A stretch of DNA of 64,000 nucleotides from Bacteroidota bacterium (GCA_023437305.1 JAEZGN010000021.1:1-64000), one strand, 5' to 3'; numbered from the stretch's first letter, positions 8,898 through 18,747 are shown. Translations and numbers: made by a program. The notes: generated by a model not told the origin, from the letters alone.

Positions 8898-11336
8898 ATG
8901 CTGTATGCTGATGTAATATTACCCTTGCCACTACAAGGGACTTACACTTACGCTATTCCTTTAGAATTTAAAAAATCGGTATACGCAGGGAGTAGGGTTA
9001 TTGTACAGTTTGGCAAAAAGAAGTTTTACACAGCCATTGTTTTTCAGATATACGAAAAAGAAAAATTATCACAGCCGGTAAAAGACATTGTTACCGTGCT
9101 CGAAGAATATCCGATAGCCACCCCTCTCCAGCTAAAGTTCTGGGAATGGGTGGCTATGTATTATATGTGCTCGCTGGGCGATGTGTATCGTGCGGCACTA
9201 CCCTCTGCCCTAAAGCTGGAAAGCGAAACACATGTTTTACTCAATGCCGACTTTGAGACTTCCGAACCGCTTACCGCCAACGAACAGAAAGTTTTCTACT
9301 GCCTTTCGCCCGACAAAGCCAAAACGATAGCCGAGATAGAAAAGCAAGCGGGAATATCGAATGCCGTCACTGCCATAAAAGCGTTGGTAGACAAGAAAGC
9401 GGCATACATCAGCGAAAACATACAAGATACATACACCGTAAAGAGCCAAACAGCCATACGTCTCACCCGCCAATATAGCGAAGAAGAGCTAAATGCAATG
9501 ATGGACGAGCTGGGCAGGGCAAAAAAGCAACAGCACCTGTTTTCTACCTTCCTGTTTATGAAGGACGAGGCTCCCCTTGTGCTAAAGAAAACATTGCTCG
9601 AAGAAGCCGATACTTCAGCTAGCGTACTGTCCGAACTGCTGAAAAAAGGATTCCTCGAAACGTATGAATACGAAGTCAGCCGTTTCAATTATGGCGATAC
9701 CAATATAGATGCTGCATCGGAGCTGAACGAATATCAGCAAAAAGCCCTTGAGGAGATAAAAGATTCATTCAAAGAAAAAGATATTACCCTGCTCTATGGC
9801 GTTACATCGAGCGGAAAGACAGAAATATACATACAACTTATAAAGGAGGCAATAGAGAAAGGCAAGCAGGTGCTTTACCTTCTGCCCGAAATTGCCCTCA
9901 CCACCCAGATAACCGACAGGCTAAAAGCCGTCTTTGGTAACAAGCTTGCGGTGTATCACTCCAAGTTTAACGACAACGAGCGAGCCGAAGTTTGGAACAA
10001 TCTACTAAGAAGCAACGACATACAAGTTGTTTTAGGGGCACGCTCTGCGATATTCCTACCCTTTACAGACTTAGATCTGGTGATTGTAGACGAGGAACAC
10101 GAAAGCTCGTACAAGCAGCAAGACCCTGCTCCCCGCTACAACGCACGCAATGCCGCTATCGTATTGGCTTCACTGTTCAACACCAAAACACTGTTGGGCA
10201 CGGCTACCCCTTCGCTCGAAACATACAACAATGCCCTTACGGGAAGGTACGGACTGGTAAGATTGGATAAGAGGTATGAAAATATCGAGTTGCCACAGAT
10301 AGCAGTCGTTAACACCAAAGAGCTGAGAAGGAAAAAACAAATGAAATCGTTCCTCTCTCCTCCCCTCATCGACAAAATGAAGGAGGCGTTGAGTAAAAAA
10401 GAACAAATTATACTTTTCCAAAACAGACGAGGATTTGCATCCATGCTCGAGTGCAAAACCTGCTCGTGGACATTGCATTGCCGAAATTGTGACGTAAGCC
10501 TCACCTATCACAAAGGACAGCGCATGATGGTATGCCATTACTGTGGAGCAACATACGAAGTGCCTACCGTTTGCCCCGATTGCAAGACCCCTACGCTCGA
10601 CATGCTGGGCTATGGAACGGAGCGGATAGAAGAGGAAGTTGCAGAACTCTTTCCCGAAGCTTCGGTTGCCCGTATGGACTTAGACACCACACGAGGAAAG
10701 CGGTCTTACGAACGTATTATTTCCGACTTTGAACAAAACAAAACCAATATACTTATCGGTACGCAGATGGTATCCAAAGGCTTGGACTTTGATAATGTAA
10801 GCATTGTAGGGATACTCAACGCCGACAATATGCTCAACTATCCCGATTTCAGAGCATACGAACGGGCGTACCAACTCATGACACAGGTAAGTGGGCGTGC
10901 CGGACGAAAAAACAAACAAGGCTTGGTCTTCCTCCAAACCTCGCATCCGGGTAGTCCGTTGATCAGCTTTGTAAGAAGAAACGACTATGAATCGTTTTAC
11001 GAACTGCAAGCCGAAGAACGAAAAATATTCCGTTATCCGCCCTACTTCCGACTGATAAACATTGTAGTACGTGGCAGAGACGAGCAACTGACCGACAGCG
11101 CAGCACGAGAGTTTGCCTCAACCTTGCGCACCACCTTTGGCGAGCGTGTGCTGGGACCGGGCAAGCCGCCGGTATCACGCATACAGTCGTTGTATATCCG
11201 CCACATTATGCTCAAAGTCGAAAATCAGGCATCGATACAGAAGGTTCGTGAAGGTATTTTCCAATGCCAGTCCCTTGTATTTGCCAATCCGGCGTTCAAG
11301 TCACTGTTGTTGCACTACGATGTGGACCCCATGTAG
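8898..11336 (+). CDS. priA: primosomal protein N' (replication restart helicase PriA)
   Basis: An 812-aa 3'-to-5' DNA helicase that reloads the replisome at stalled forks. The N-terminal 3'-binding domain starts YADVILPLPLQGTYTYAIP. The helicase core has Walker A GVTSSGKTEIY (about residue 300), DEEH, and motif VI QVSGRAGRKN. The zinc-binding insertion between motifs carries the expected cysteines (CKTCSWTLHCRNCDVS, CHYCGATY, CPDCKT; from about residue 519). Length and domain order match the family. Confidence 0.97.
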   Translation: MLYADVILPLPLQGTYTYAIPLEFKKSVYAGSRVIVQFGKKKFYTAIVFQIYEKEKLSQPVKDIVTVLEEYPIATPLQLKFWEWVAMYYMCSLGDVYRAALPSALKLESETHVLLNADFETSEPLTANEQKVFYCLSPDKAKTIAEIEKQAGISNAVTAIKALVDKKAAYISENIQDTYTVKSQTAIRLTRQYSEEELNAMMDELGRAKKQQHLFSTFLFMKDEAPLVLKKTLLEEADTSASVLSELLKKGFLETYEYEVSRFNYGDTNIDAASELNEYQQKALEEIKDSFKEKDITLLYGVTSSGKTEIYIQLIKEAIEKGKQVLYLLPEIALTTQITDRLKAVFGNKLAVYHSKFNDNERAEVWNNLLRSNDIQVVLGARSAIFLPFTDLDLVIVDEEHESSYKQQDPAPRYNARNAAIVLASLFNTKTLLGTATPSLETYNNALTGRYGLVRLDKRYENIELPQIAVVNTKELRRKKQMKSFLSPPLIDKMKEALSKKEQIILFQNRRGFASMLECKTCSWTLHCRNCDVSLTYHKGQRMMVCHYCGATYEVPTVCPDCKTPTLDMLGYGTERIEEEVAELFPEASVARMDLDTTRGKRSYERIISDFEQNKTNILIGTQMVSKGLDFDNVSIVGILNADNMLNYPDFRAYERAYQLMTQVSGRAGRKNKQGLVFLQTSHPGSPLISFVRRNDYESFYELQAEERKIFRYPPYFRLINIVVRGRDEQLTDSAAREFASTLRTTFGERVLGPGKPPVSRIQSLYIRHIMLKVENQASIQKVREGIFQCQSLVFANPAFKSLLLHYDVDPM

Positions 11337-11369
11337 GAAAATTTTAAAGACTTTTATTTCTGGAGAAAG

Positions 11370-11479
11370 GAGATCCTTCATTCCATTCAGGATGACAAGA
11401 GTTGATATAGTAAAGTATTAGATGGTTTTATTGAAATTGGTAATCTTTGTCATTTTGAACGAAGTAAAAAATCTCTTTA
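11370..11479. repeat. dispersed palindromic repeat, copy 1 (diverged)
   Basis: Two arms of the GTCATnCTGA palindrome family: GAGATCCTTC...CAGGATGACAAGAG (11370-11402) and TTGTCATTTTGAACGAAG...ATCTC (11446-11479). The order and spacing differ from other copies, so this looks like a decayed or rearranged unit. It lies between priA and the penicillin-binding protein gene. Confidence 0.65.
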
Positions 11480-11567
11480 GTCCAAAACCCCTTCCCGATG
11501 CACAACGTAACAAGAATTATTGAAAAGCATTTAAGTTTTTTTATCTGCATTATTGAAACGTTTTATA

Positions 11568-11575
11568 TAACTTTG
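11568..11575 (+). promoter_or_regulatory. promoter -7 element for the PBP gene
   Basis: TAACTTTG matches the Bacteroidetes -7 consensus TAnnTTTG and lies 29 bp before the ATG at 11604. No good -33 TTTG at the right spacing is visible, so the assignment rests on the -7 box and position. Confidence 0.5.
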
Positions 11576-11603
11576 CGCCAAGTTAAAAGACTTGCATACA
11601 CTT

Positions 11604-13988
11604 ATGAATGAGAAGGAAAAACAAAGAAGGAATAATAAGACAAATAAAAAACGCACCCCGAAGACCATCATAAAAAAGATGTGGATCGGGTTTGCCTGTT
11701 TCATCGGAGTACTCACCATCACATTTGCCCTTATCAGTATAGGAGCAATAGGCTATATGCCTGATGTAGAAGAGCTGGAGAATCCGATCGACAAATACGC
11801 CTCTCAGGTATATTCTACCGATGGGCAACTGTTGGGCACATATTCCCTTGCAAAAAACAACCGTATATATTCCAACTACGAAGACCTTTCTCCGTATCTG
11901 GTACAAGCGTTGGTAGCGACCGAAGACGCACGCTATTACTCACACTCCGGCATTGACGCATACGCATTGCTGAGAGCTGTAGTAAAAAGAGGTATCCTGA
12001 TGCAGGAAAGCGGAGGTGGAGGTAGTACCATTCCTCAACAGTTGGCAAAACTGCTTTACTCTCCTCCTTCCGAAAACTGGGTTCAACGTGTGTTTTTACG
12101 CAAACCTATCGAATGGGTTATTGCCGTCAAACTGGAAAGATATTATACAAAAGAAGAAATAGTAAACCTATACCTCAACCAGTTCGACTTCCTCTACAAT
12201 GCTGTAGGTATCCAGTCGGCTGCACAGGTATACTTCAACAAAACACCCAAAGAGCTCAAGATAGAAGAAGCCGCTACACTGATAGGGATGTGTAAAAACC
12301 CTTCGTACTTCAACCCGAGAAGATATCCCGACAGAACAAAAGGTCGTAGAAATGTGGTATTGGAACAGATGTACAAAAGCGACTACATTACCGAACAACA
12401 GTACGACTCGCTGAAACAAACAGAACTGAAACTCGACTTCAAACGGGTAGACCACAAAGACGGGCTTGCGCCTTACTTCAGAGAGTATCTGCGTATGGCT
12501 ATGACTGCCAAAAAGCCGAAAAAGTCGAATTACGCTTCGTGGCAAATGGAACAGTATGTGCTCGATTCTATCAGCTGGGAAACAAATCCGCTGTATGGAT
12601 GGTGTAACAAAAATAAAAAGCCTGACGGCTCTAATTACAACCTATCTACCGACGGGCTGAGAATATATACAACAATCGACTCTCGCATGCAGCAGTATGC
12701 CGAAGAGGCAATGGCAGAACACCTCAGCAAGGAACTGCAACCCGACTTCGATAAAGAAAAGAGAGGTCGCTCGTATGCTCCGTTCTCGTACTCGGTAGCC
12801 AAAGATGTAGACACATTGCTGTATCGTGCCATGAAGATTACCGACAGGTACAAGGCTCTGAAAAATGAAGGCATGTCCGAAAAAGAAATATTAAAGATAT
12901 TCAAGCAGCCTGTAGATATGAAAGTATTCTCTTGGAAAGGAGAAGTGGATACTACAATGACTCCTTGGGACTCGATACGCTATCACAAAAGCTTCCTGCG
13001 TTCGGGCTTTATGGCGATGGACAACCACAACGGATATGTAAAAGCTTATGTGGGAGGAATAGACTTCAAGTTCTTCCAATATGATATGGTGAACATGGGA
13101 CGCCGACAAATAGGTTCGACCATCAAACCATACCTCTACACCCTGTCGATGGAAAGCGGAATGACGCCTTGCGACCAGATGCTATATGTGCCTCAAACCC
13201 TTGTTACCGAGACCGGCAAGGAGTGGACTCCGAGAGGAGGGCGGGCTTCTATGTTTGGCGAAATGGTCACCATCAAATGGGGGCTGCAAAACTCCGACAA
13301 CCTTGTTACGGCTTACCTCATGGGGCGTACCACACCGTATGCCTTTGCACGGATGCTGCACTCGTTTGGTATCACCGGACGCATAGACCCTGTGGTGTCT
13401 ATGGCACTGGGTACGCACGATGTGTCTGTGTCGGAAATGGTGGCCGCTTACACCTCTTTTGCTAACAAAGGAATACGTTCCAACCCTGTATATGTTACCC
13501 GCATCGAAGACGCCTTTGGCAATATAATAGCCGATGCAGCCTTCGCTCCGAAGATGGACGAGGTGTTCAGCGAAAGCACGTATGTGAAGATGCTTGACAT
13601 GCTTCGCGGAGTAGTGGATGGCGGTACAGGCGGACGCATCAGACGCAACTATGGCATCACAGCGCCAATGGGAGGAAAAACAGGAACAACACAAAACAAC
13701 TCCGACGGATGGTTTATGGGATTCACACCAAAACTTTCTACCGGATGCTGGGTAGGTGGAGAAGACCGCTCTATACACTTCGACCGTACGACTGACGGAC
13801 AGGGCGCCAGCATGGCACTGCCGATAGTGGGTCTGTTCTTCAAAAAAGTATTTGCAGACAAGCGACTCGGTTATAGTCAGGGAGACCAGTTTGAGAGTGT
13901 ACCGGGATATGGCGTTTGCGACAAGAGCAGCGACGAAGAAGTTCAGGATGCACCGCCTCCGGCTCAGATAGACGAAATGTTTAAGTAA
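11604..13988 (+). CDS. class A penicillin-binding protein (PBP1A type)
   Basis: A bifunctional peptidoglycan synthase of 794 aa: glycan-strand polymerisation plus peptide cross-linking at the cell membrane. It has a lysine-rich cytoplasmic start and one membrane anchor (about residues 25-48, IGFACFIGVLTITFALISIG in part). The GT51 domain shows ATEDARYYSHSGID (about residue 106) and GGSTIPQQLAKLL. The transpeptidase domain shows GSTIKPYLYTL (active-site Ser, about 504), SDN and KTGTT (about 692). I use the ATG at 11604; an upstream in-frame TTG exists but adds no recognisable sequence and lies close to the -7 box. Confidence 0.94.
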   Translation: MNEKEKQRRNNKTNKKRTPKTIIKKMWIGFACFIGVLTITFALISIGAIGYMPDVEELENPIDKYASQVYSTDGQLLGTYSLAKNNRIYSNYEDLSPYLVQALVATEDARYYSHSGIDAYALLRAVVKRGILMQESGGGGSTIPQQLAKLLYSPPSENWVQRVFLRKPIEWVIAVKLERYYTKEEIVNLYLNQFDFLYNAVGIQSAAQVYFNKTPKELKIEEAATLIGMCKNPSYFNPRRYPDRTKGRRNVVLEQMYKSDYITEQQYDSLKQTELKLDFKRVDHKDGLAPYFREYLRMAMTAKKPKKSNYASWQMEQYVLDSISWETNPLYGWCNKNKKPDGSNYNLSTDGLRIYTTIDSRMQQYAEEAMAEHLSKELQPDFDKEKRGRSYAPFSYSVAKDVDTLLYRAMKITDRYKALKNEGMSEKEILKIFKQPVDMKVFSWKGEVDTTMTPWDSIRYHKSFLRSGFMAMDNHNGYVKAYVGGIDFKFFQYDMVNMGRRQIGSTIKPYLYTLSMESGMTPCDQMLYVPQTLVTETGKEWTPRGGRASMFGEMVTIKWGLQNSDNLVTAYLMGRTTPYAFARMLHSFGITGRIDPVVSMALGTHDVSVSEMVAAYTSFANKGIRSNPVYVTRIEDAFGNIIADAAFAPKMDEVFSESTYVKMLDMLRGVVDGGTGGRIRRNYGITAPMGGKTGTTQNNSDGWFMGFTPKLSTGCWVGGEDRSIHFDRTTDGQGASMALPIVGLFFKKVFADKRLGYSQGDQFESVPGYGVCDKSSDEEVQDAPPPAQIDEMFK

Positions 13989-14017
13989 AAAACCGGCTAT
14001 AATCCGGCCTAGACTTT

Positions 14018-14575
14018 ATGCTGAAATACTACTACATCGATGATATATCGAAGTTGCAATGCGGACCTTTTACATCAAACGAGTTACTTCGGAAGAATAT
14101 CCGTCCCGAAACAATCGTTTGGCGTTCGGGGATGACAGATTGGGCTGAAGCCGGAACGTTGCAGGAACTGAATTTTCTTTTCGACTCAAAAGTCCCTGTA
14201 CCGCAAGACCGTAGAGAAGAGCAGCAGACACCTCCTCCAGTCAGACCGCAGCAGGATAGGCTAAACCCGACATATAGCAGCCGGCAACAATACCAATACG
14301 ACGACCAGCACAAGTGGGATGGTATAATACCCATGCCCAAGAATTGGCTCATAGAATCGATATTGCTTACTATATTCTGTTGTTCGCCAATAAGCCTTGT
14401 AGGAATATTTTATGCCGTAAAGGTAGAGACGCTGTATGGTAAGAGAGAATATGAAGCATCGCAGGAAGCATCGCGCAAAGCCAAACTATGGACGCTGTGG
14501 GGTATTGCATTCTTGCCTGTTATCTATATATCATTGTTCATTTTAGGTTTGCTTACAGCTCTGTTGCAGTATTAA
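14018..14575 (+). CDS. GYF_2 / CD225 membrane protein
   Basis: A 185-aa protein in two parts. Residues 1-55 (YYYIDDISKLQCGPFTSNEL, then WRSGMTDWAEAG) form a GYF_2 (DUF4339) domain thought to bind peptides. After a proline/glutamine-rich linker come two membrane helices with the CD225/dispanin pattern (PKNWLIESILLTIFCCSP...GIFYAVKVETLYG...ASRKAKLW). This combination is frequent in Bacteroidetes and often sits next to DUF2752, as here (12 bp gap). Function unknown. Confidence 0.85.
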   Translation: MLKYYYIDDISKLQCGPFTSNELLRKNIRPETIVWRSGMTDWAEAGTLQELNFLFDSKVPVPQDRREEQQTPPPVRPQQDRLNPTYSSRQQYQYDDQHKWDGIIPMPKNWLIESILLTIFCCSPISLVGIFYAVKVETLYGKREYEASQEASRKAKLWTLWGIAFLPVIYISLFILGLLTALLQY

Positions 14576-14587
14576 AATCGAGAAACA

Positions 14588-14971
14588 ATGCCGAAATATC
14601 TGACTAGAGTTATTGTGATAGGCTGTGTGCTATTGCTTGCAGCAATTATATACTTTCTGTTCAGCCCCGCAGAGTCGCCGTATTTTCCGCAATGCCCTTT
14701 TCATCGGCTCACAGGATTAGACTGTCCGGGCTGCGGTTCGCAACGAGCCATACATCACTTACTACACTTTCGGCTGAAAGATGCATTTGCAAGCAACCCT
14801 CTCTTAATATTGGCAATTCCTTATCTTATCTTAGGGGTTTATTTCGAATACTTTGGCGGTAAAGAAAAATTTCCGAACGCATGGAAAACATTCTTCGGTA
14901 AAAGGGCTATCATTCTAATTCTTATGCTGATTGTGCTTTTCTGGATAGGGAGAAATATACCAATCAACTAA
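14588..14971 (+). CDS. DUF2752 membrane protein
   Basis: A 127-aa protein with three predicted membrane helices (about residues 6-24, 72-90 and 108-124). The family signature is CPFHRLTGLDCPGCGSQRA, with three cysteines, followed by HHLLHFRLKDAFASNP. DUF2752 proteins have no established function. It is co-oriented with, and 12 bp after, the GYF/CD225 gene, so an operon is likely. Confidence 0.87.
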   Translation: MPKYLTRVIVIGCVLLLAAIIYFLFSPAESPYFPQCPFHRLTGLDCPGCGSQRAIHHLLHFRLKDAFASNPLLILAIPYLILGVYFEYFGGKEKFPNAWKTFFGKRAIILILMLIVLFWIGRNIPIN

Positions 14972-15170
14972 CCTTATTCTATAAGAATAATAGCTTCTCG
15001 TCATACTTTTCCATCCTTCACGTTAAATATCTACAATAGAATAATAGAAAAAATCTATATGTATTAGGCAGCTTATTTGTTTTTATTTTTGTTACTTTGT
15101 GTCGATTTTACAAAACGGACACAAGACAAATACATTTTTTAACATATAACTGAATAAAATAAAACTATCA

Positions 15171-16286
15171 ATGAATAAAAACTTACTACACATAATATTT
15201 TTAGGGTTATTGTTGTGTTTCAACTTAAATGCTCAAGTAACTATTGGCTCAGACATTCCACCTCTCAAAGGAGCAATACTTGATCTGAAGCAAAGGCAAT
15301 CGGACGGTGCTAATGCCAATTCTGATCAAGGATTTATTATTCCTCGTGTAAGCTTAACAGACTCTGTAAACTTATATCCTATGCTTAAAGGAACAGAAGC
15401 GAATTACAATACACTAAAGACAGAACATACCGGGCTTATTGTATACAACACAAATACAACTTCTTACTTTCGTCCGGGAATGTACTTGTGGAATAGTGCA
15501 AAATGGATACATCTAGGAACTATTACAGCACAAAATGGAATTACTCAGAGCGGTGATGTTTTTGAATTGGGAGGGACCCTTACAAAGAACACCACCATTG
15601 ATCTGAACGATAAAGACATCTTGATTAACCAAGGAGCTGGTTATATTGGTGTGGGAACAACATCGCCAAAAGCATCGGTACACATAAATGGTACTGCCGC
15701 AGAACCTCTGATCTTAGAAAACATGAAATATGTATCTGATGACTATAACGATATTGACGTCAACAATCCACAATATTATGATGTTAGAATTTCAAATACC
15801 GGCGTATTGAGAAAACGACCTCCAATTGTGCAAGACTTGAATGAACCAGTTTTATACAATTTGCAAAAAACGACGAGGATCGCTGTTGGCGATAATTTCG
15901 GAAATAATGGTTCTCTAATTACTTGGGAACGGTCGGGAACCAATCACGACTATATTGTATTGCCTGAAAATGGAGCCTATATTTTTTCTTTGAGACTCTA
16001 TGGCGATGTCTCAGGGTACGGCAATGCGGGAACATCGTTTTATGTAAGCCTATTTAGGAATGCAGCGACACGCGAAAATTTATTTGACATCGCCGAAATT
16101 ACAATTCTACGTTCAACCGGATATAACCGTGCAACCTATTCGATTAACATGACTGTTACAGGAAAAGCAGGCGACAAGGTGTATATAAAAATGGGTAAGG
16201 TTACCGGCGGAGCCTTCGATTGGGAACTGAAATCAGGAGGAGCACTTCAGGCAAATAAGACCTCTATGATATTTTGGAAACTATAA
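15171..16286 (+). CDS. secreted protein with C1q-like C-terminal domain (inferred)
   Basis: A 371-aa secreted protein (signal peptide ends LNLNAQ). The N-terminal module reads VTIGSDIPPLKGAILDLK, then IPRVSLTDSV, then LIVYNTN. The same three blocks occur in the 292-aa protein at 49848, so the two are paralogues. The middle carries IGVGTTSPKASVHINGTA, a motif seen in phage-tail-fibre-like and trimeric surface proteins. The C-terminus looks all-beta and ends KTSMIFWKL, compatible with a jelly-roll head. Surface adhesion or trimer formation is my inference. A 38-bp perfect palindrome covers its last codons. Confidence 0.7.
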   Translation: MNKNLLHIIFLGLLLCFNLNAQVTIGSDIPPLKGAILDLKQRQSDGANANSDQGFIIPRVSLTDSVNLYPMLKGTEANYNTLKTEHTGLIVYNTNTTSYFRPGMYLWNSAKWIHLGTITAQNGITQSGDVFELGGTLTKNTTIDLNDKDILINQGAGYIGVGTTSPKASVHINGTAAEPLILENMKYVSDDYNDIDVNNPQYYDVRISNTGVLRKRPPIVQDLNEPVLYNLQKTTRIAVGDNFGNNGSLITWERSGTNHDYIVLPENGAYIFSLRLYGDVSGYGNAGTSFYVSLFRNAATRENLFDIAEITILRSTGYNRATYSINMTVTGKAGDKVYIKMGKVTGGAFDWELKSGGALQANKTSMIFWKL

Positions 16287-16313
16287 ATTTATAGTTTCCA
16301 AAATATCCTTATT
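16269..16313 (+). terminator. 38-bp perfect palindrome over the stop codon, terminator-like
   Basis: Bases 16269-16306 form a perfect 19+19 inverted repeat with no spacer (half-site ATATTTTGGAAACTATAAA). It includes the last codons and stop of the upstream gene, and TTATTTTTT follows. It can end transcription from the left, and from the right it would serve the convergent TraB/GumN gene. Confidence 0.75.
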
Positions 16314-16318
16314 TTTTC

Positions 16319-17236
16319 TTATTTCACAGCTTCTACTGTATATCCTTTAGCAGCAAGCTGAGCCAGCAATCCATCCTTATCGGCAAGGTGCAATGCACCT
16401 ACAGCAATGAGGCTCGATTTATCTTTCATTATCTCTGGAAGTTTTGCGATCCACTTATCATTACGGTCTTTGTTCAGAGCGTTTTGCGATTTTTGTGATA
16501 CACCACACGGATCGTCAGGATTATTGAAAGCCAGATTGTACATATTGGTCAACTGTCCTGCCTTGTAATATGCATTCAGTTTATCCAACATATCTTTTGC
16601 CTTGTTACTGTTTTCTACATAGCACACTAACGCAACGGCCTGATCTTTCAAGGGTTCGGCATCAAAGAGGGCATAAATCTGATCTTCCACTGTTTCGAGC
16701 CCCAGAACGGTTTTACCTTTTTCGGTAGCAATGCGTTGTACATAGCCATCGATAGCCTCGTGCGCCATCGGGTTAAACTCGGGATAGAATTTTGTATATA
16801 ACGTAATGGTATACACCATAGAAAGCATACCCGGCTTGAATTGTCCAAACTGACTGAGACCAACACCAAAAAGCTCTTTAAGCCCGTTGTCTAGCTTCGT
16901 GTAGTCGTCGGGAGACAGCATGGCTGCATAGCTCTCGCCTGCCGGCATCATTGCCGCCTGTTGCAGTTTGGCCTGCATCATCGTCTGATCAGACATCAGA
17001 AGTTCACCTACCGTTTGTTCGGTAGTTTCCATTGCACTTCTTAGCCCCGGAATGCTATCTACATAGCTCACATGTGCCAGATGGTGCGTACCAAGTATAT
17101 AAGAAGGCTTTGATAGCCCATTGCCCGAAACCTTCCAGAGCAAAGCGTTATCATACTTCGTTTCGTTCTGAGCTGTGAGCGTAGTAGCAGCTACAAATAG
17201 TATCAGTGCAAAAAATGTTGCGACCAGATTTTTCAT
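16319..17236 (-). CDS. TraB/GumN family protein
   Basis: A 305-aa secreted protein (signal peptide to about residue 22, ending TTLTAQ). The family marks are LLWKVSGNGLSKPSYILGTHH near the start of the mature part (split here for length: LLWKVSGNGL, SKPSYILGTHH) and VGALHLADKDGLLAQLAAKGY at the end, both holding the conserved GxxH histidines. The family is related to Tiki metalloproteases, so a metal-dependent peptidase activity is possible; bacterial members are mostly uncharacterised. Confidence 0.88.
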   Translation of the reverse strand: MKNLVATFFALILFVAATTLTAQNETKYDNALLWKVSGNGLSKPSYILGTHHLAHVSYVDSIPGLRSAMETTEQTVGELLMSDQTMMQAKLQQAAMMPAGESYAAMLSPDDYTKLDNGLKELFGVGLSQFGQFKPGMLSMVYTITLYTKFYPEFNPMAHEAIDGYVQRIATEKGKTVLGLETVEDQIYALFDAEPLKDQAVALVCYVENSNKAKDMLDKLNAYYKAGQLTNMYNLAFNNPDDPCGVSQKSQNALNKDRNDKWIAKLPEIMKDKSSLIAVGALHLADKDGLLAQLAAKGYTVEAVK

Positions 17237-17287
17237 ATTACATTTATTCGTTAAGTTTCTTACAAAGGTTATTTCTATATGTATTTT

Positions 17288-17358
17288 GTCATCCTGAATG
17301 GAATAAAGAATTTCTGTTCCTCTAAATTTTTACGAGATGCTTCCTTCGTCAGCATGAC
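17288..17358. repeat. dispersed palindromic repeat, copy 2
   Basis: Outer arms GTCATCCTGA and TCAGCATGAC with an inner GAGATGCTTCC half. It is a member of the roughly 65-80 bp imperfect palindrome family found at about ten places in the window. It lies between the convergent-side end of the sigma operon and the TraB/GumN start. Confidence 0.8.
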
Positions 17359-17381
17359 AAAAAATGAAACATATCAGCAAT

Positions 17382-17990
17382 TCAATCATTATTATCTTTT
17401 TCAAAATCTTCTATTTCTTGTATCGAATCTTGTATCTTTCTTATATTATTCATATACAAATATTTATAAATCAAGAAAGAGAGAACCATAGAGGATGCAA
17501 TCATAAATATAAGCAACAAGAGCATAAACGAAGACTCATCGTCGGACGAATATCTCCCCATCAGTTTAGGAAACATACTCGGCAGCCCATAGTATATATA
17601 TGACACCGAAAAAGCGACTATCCACACAATTCCTACAATAATCTCGTATACCAAGAATTTCTTGTAACGAGTTACCCCCTTCGATATTTCCAATATTCCC
17701 ATTTTAGATACATCCGCCTTTTTCAGGTAGCTGATCTTATACAGCTGCCAGAAAAATGCAGGGATAAGCAATGCAAAATAAAGGATACCGGGCAGAGGAT
17801 GCATACAGTAGAACAAGACCCCTGCAAATACACAAGGTATGAGCAGCCACAAAAATAACTTATCATACTTCAGTAAATTTGCATAAGCGCCTTTTCCCTT
17901 ATTATCCAACATTTTCTGAATCTTTGACTCATCGATTGTCGGCTTTATATTCGCTTCTTGCCACGTTTTTTTTATGCTATCGAGATCCAT
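17382..17990 (-). CDS. membrane protein paired with ECF sigma factor
   Basis: A 202-aa protein with a cytoplasmic N-terminal stretch (MDLDSIKKTWQEANIKPTID) and four hydrophobic helices (about 47-64, 70-88, 110-132, 152-175). It begins 9 bp after the sigma-factor stop codon and is co-transcribed. By position it is the likely anti-sigma factor or regulator, but it lacks a recognisable zinc-binding anti-sigma motif, so that is an inference. Confidence 0.65.
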   Translation of the reverse strand: MDLDSIKKTWQEANIKPTIDESKIQKMLDNKGKGAYANLLKYDKLFLWLLIPCVFAGVLFYCMHPLPGILYFALLIPAFFWQLYKISYLKKADVSKMGILEISKGVTRYKKFLVYEIIVGIVWIVAFSVSYIYYGLPSMFPKLMGRYSSDDESSFMLLLLIFMIASSMVLSFLIYKYLYMNNIRKIQDSIQEIEDFEKDNND

Positions 17991-17999
17991 ATAATTTGG

Positions 18000-18488
18000 T
18001 TAGTTTTGTCCATTCGACATCTGCTTCAACTTATCTTTTATGCGGCTCAGCTTGGTTGCCACATTTGTCACAGAAAGCCCTGTAATTTCTGCTATCTCCT
18101 TATAGGGTTTATCGTCGAGATAGAGTAAGACAAGGGCACGTTCGATTTTTCCTAAACGGTTGATTAATTTGTACAATTCTTGTATTTCTTCATTGTTGTC
18201 TACCACGTCGGGTATATCTGTCGATATATCTACATAGGAAACATTAATTCTATTCCTGCGATAGAAAGACACACAGGTATTAAGCGCAATCCTGTATATC
18301 CAGGTCGAATACTTGCTTTCGCCTCTGAACGACGGATACCCTTTCCATAGGTTGAGTACGACTTCTTGATAAAGATCGCCGATCGGATGCTCTTTGTCGG
18401 CATAGAAGGAGGCTACTTTGAAGATAATACCCTCGTTTTGGCGTATCATCTCTAAGAATTGCTCATCCCTTTCCCTTGTTTCTTTCAT
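18000..18488 (-). CDS. ECF-type RNA polymerase sigma factor
   Basis: A 162-aa sigma-70 family factor of the extracytoplasmic-function class. Region 2 reads IGDLYQEVVLNLWKGYPSFR then STWIYRIALNTCVSFYRR; region 4 reads YLDDKPYKEIAEITGLSVTN then VATKLSRIKDKLK, the promoter-binding helix-turn-helix. Its length and lack of region 1 and 3 are typical of the class. It would redirect polymerase to a small regulon; the adjacent membrane protein probably controls it. Confidence 0.93.
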   Translation of the reverse strand: MKETRERDEQFLEMIRQNEGIIFKVASFYADKEHPIGDLYQEVVLNLWKGYPSFRGESKYSTWIYRIALNTCVSFYRRNRINVSYVDISTDIPDVVDNNEEIQELYKLINRLGKIERALVLLYLDDKPYKEIAEITGLSVTNVATKLSRIKDKLKQMSNGQN

Positions 18489-18689
18489 TTATTAGAAGTC
18501 GCTTTATTATATATGTCGCAAAAGTGTGCGATTTGTCACAATATTAGCTATTTTTTAATGTTTAATCACGAATAGATGATGAAAATATGAAGCGGCAACA
18601 AAAAGAATTGGATGTAAGGGCTTGTTCTGAGTGCCTTATTCTCAATTCGGACAACCACACGAATAGCCTCTCTACAGTAAGATATATTT

Positions 18690-18721
18690 TTTGTTATGTA
18701 CTATCCATTTTTCTATCTTTG
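18690..18721 (+). promoter_or_regulatory. consensus Bacteroidetes promoter of the deformylase-like gene
   Basis: TTTG (18690-18693), a 20-base spacer, then TATCTTTG (18714-18721): an exact match to the TTTG-N19-21-TAnnTTTG promoter form. Transcription would start near 18728, which rules out the upstream in-frame start at 18691 and supports the ATG at 18748. Confidence 0.8.
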
Positions 18722-18747
18722 CAATAAAAATGCAAGCATCGGATAGA

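Noticed and set aside
17279..17491. Short frame over palindrome copy 2
   Set aside because: Overlaps the repeat and the end of the membrane-protein gene on the other strand.
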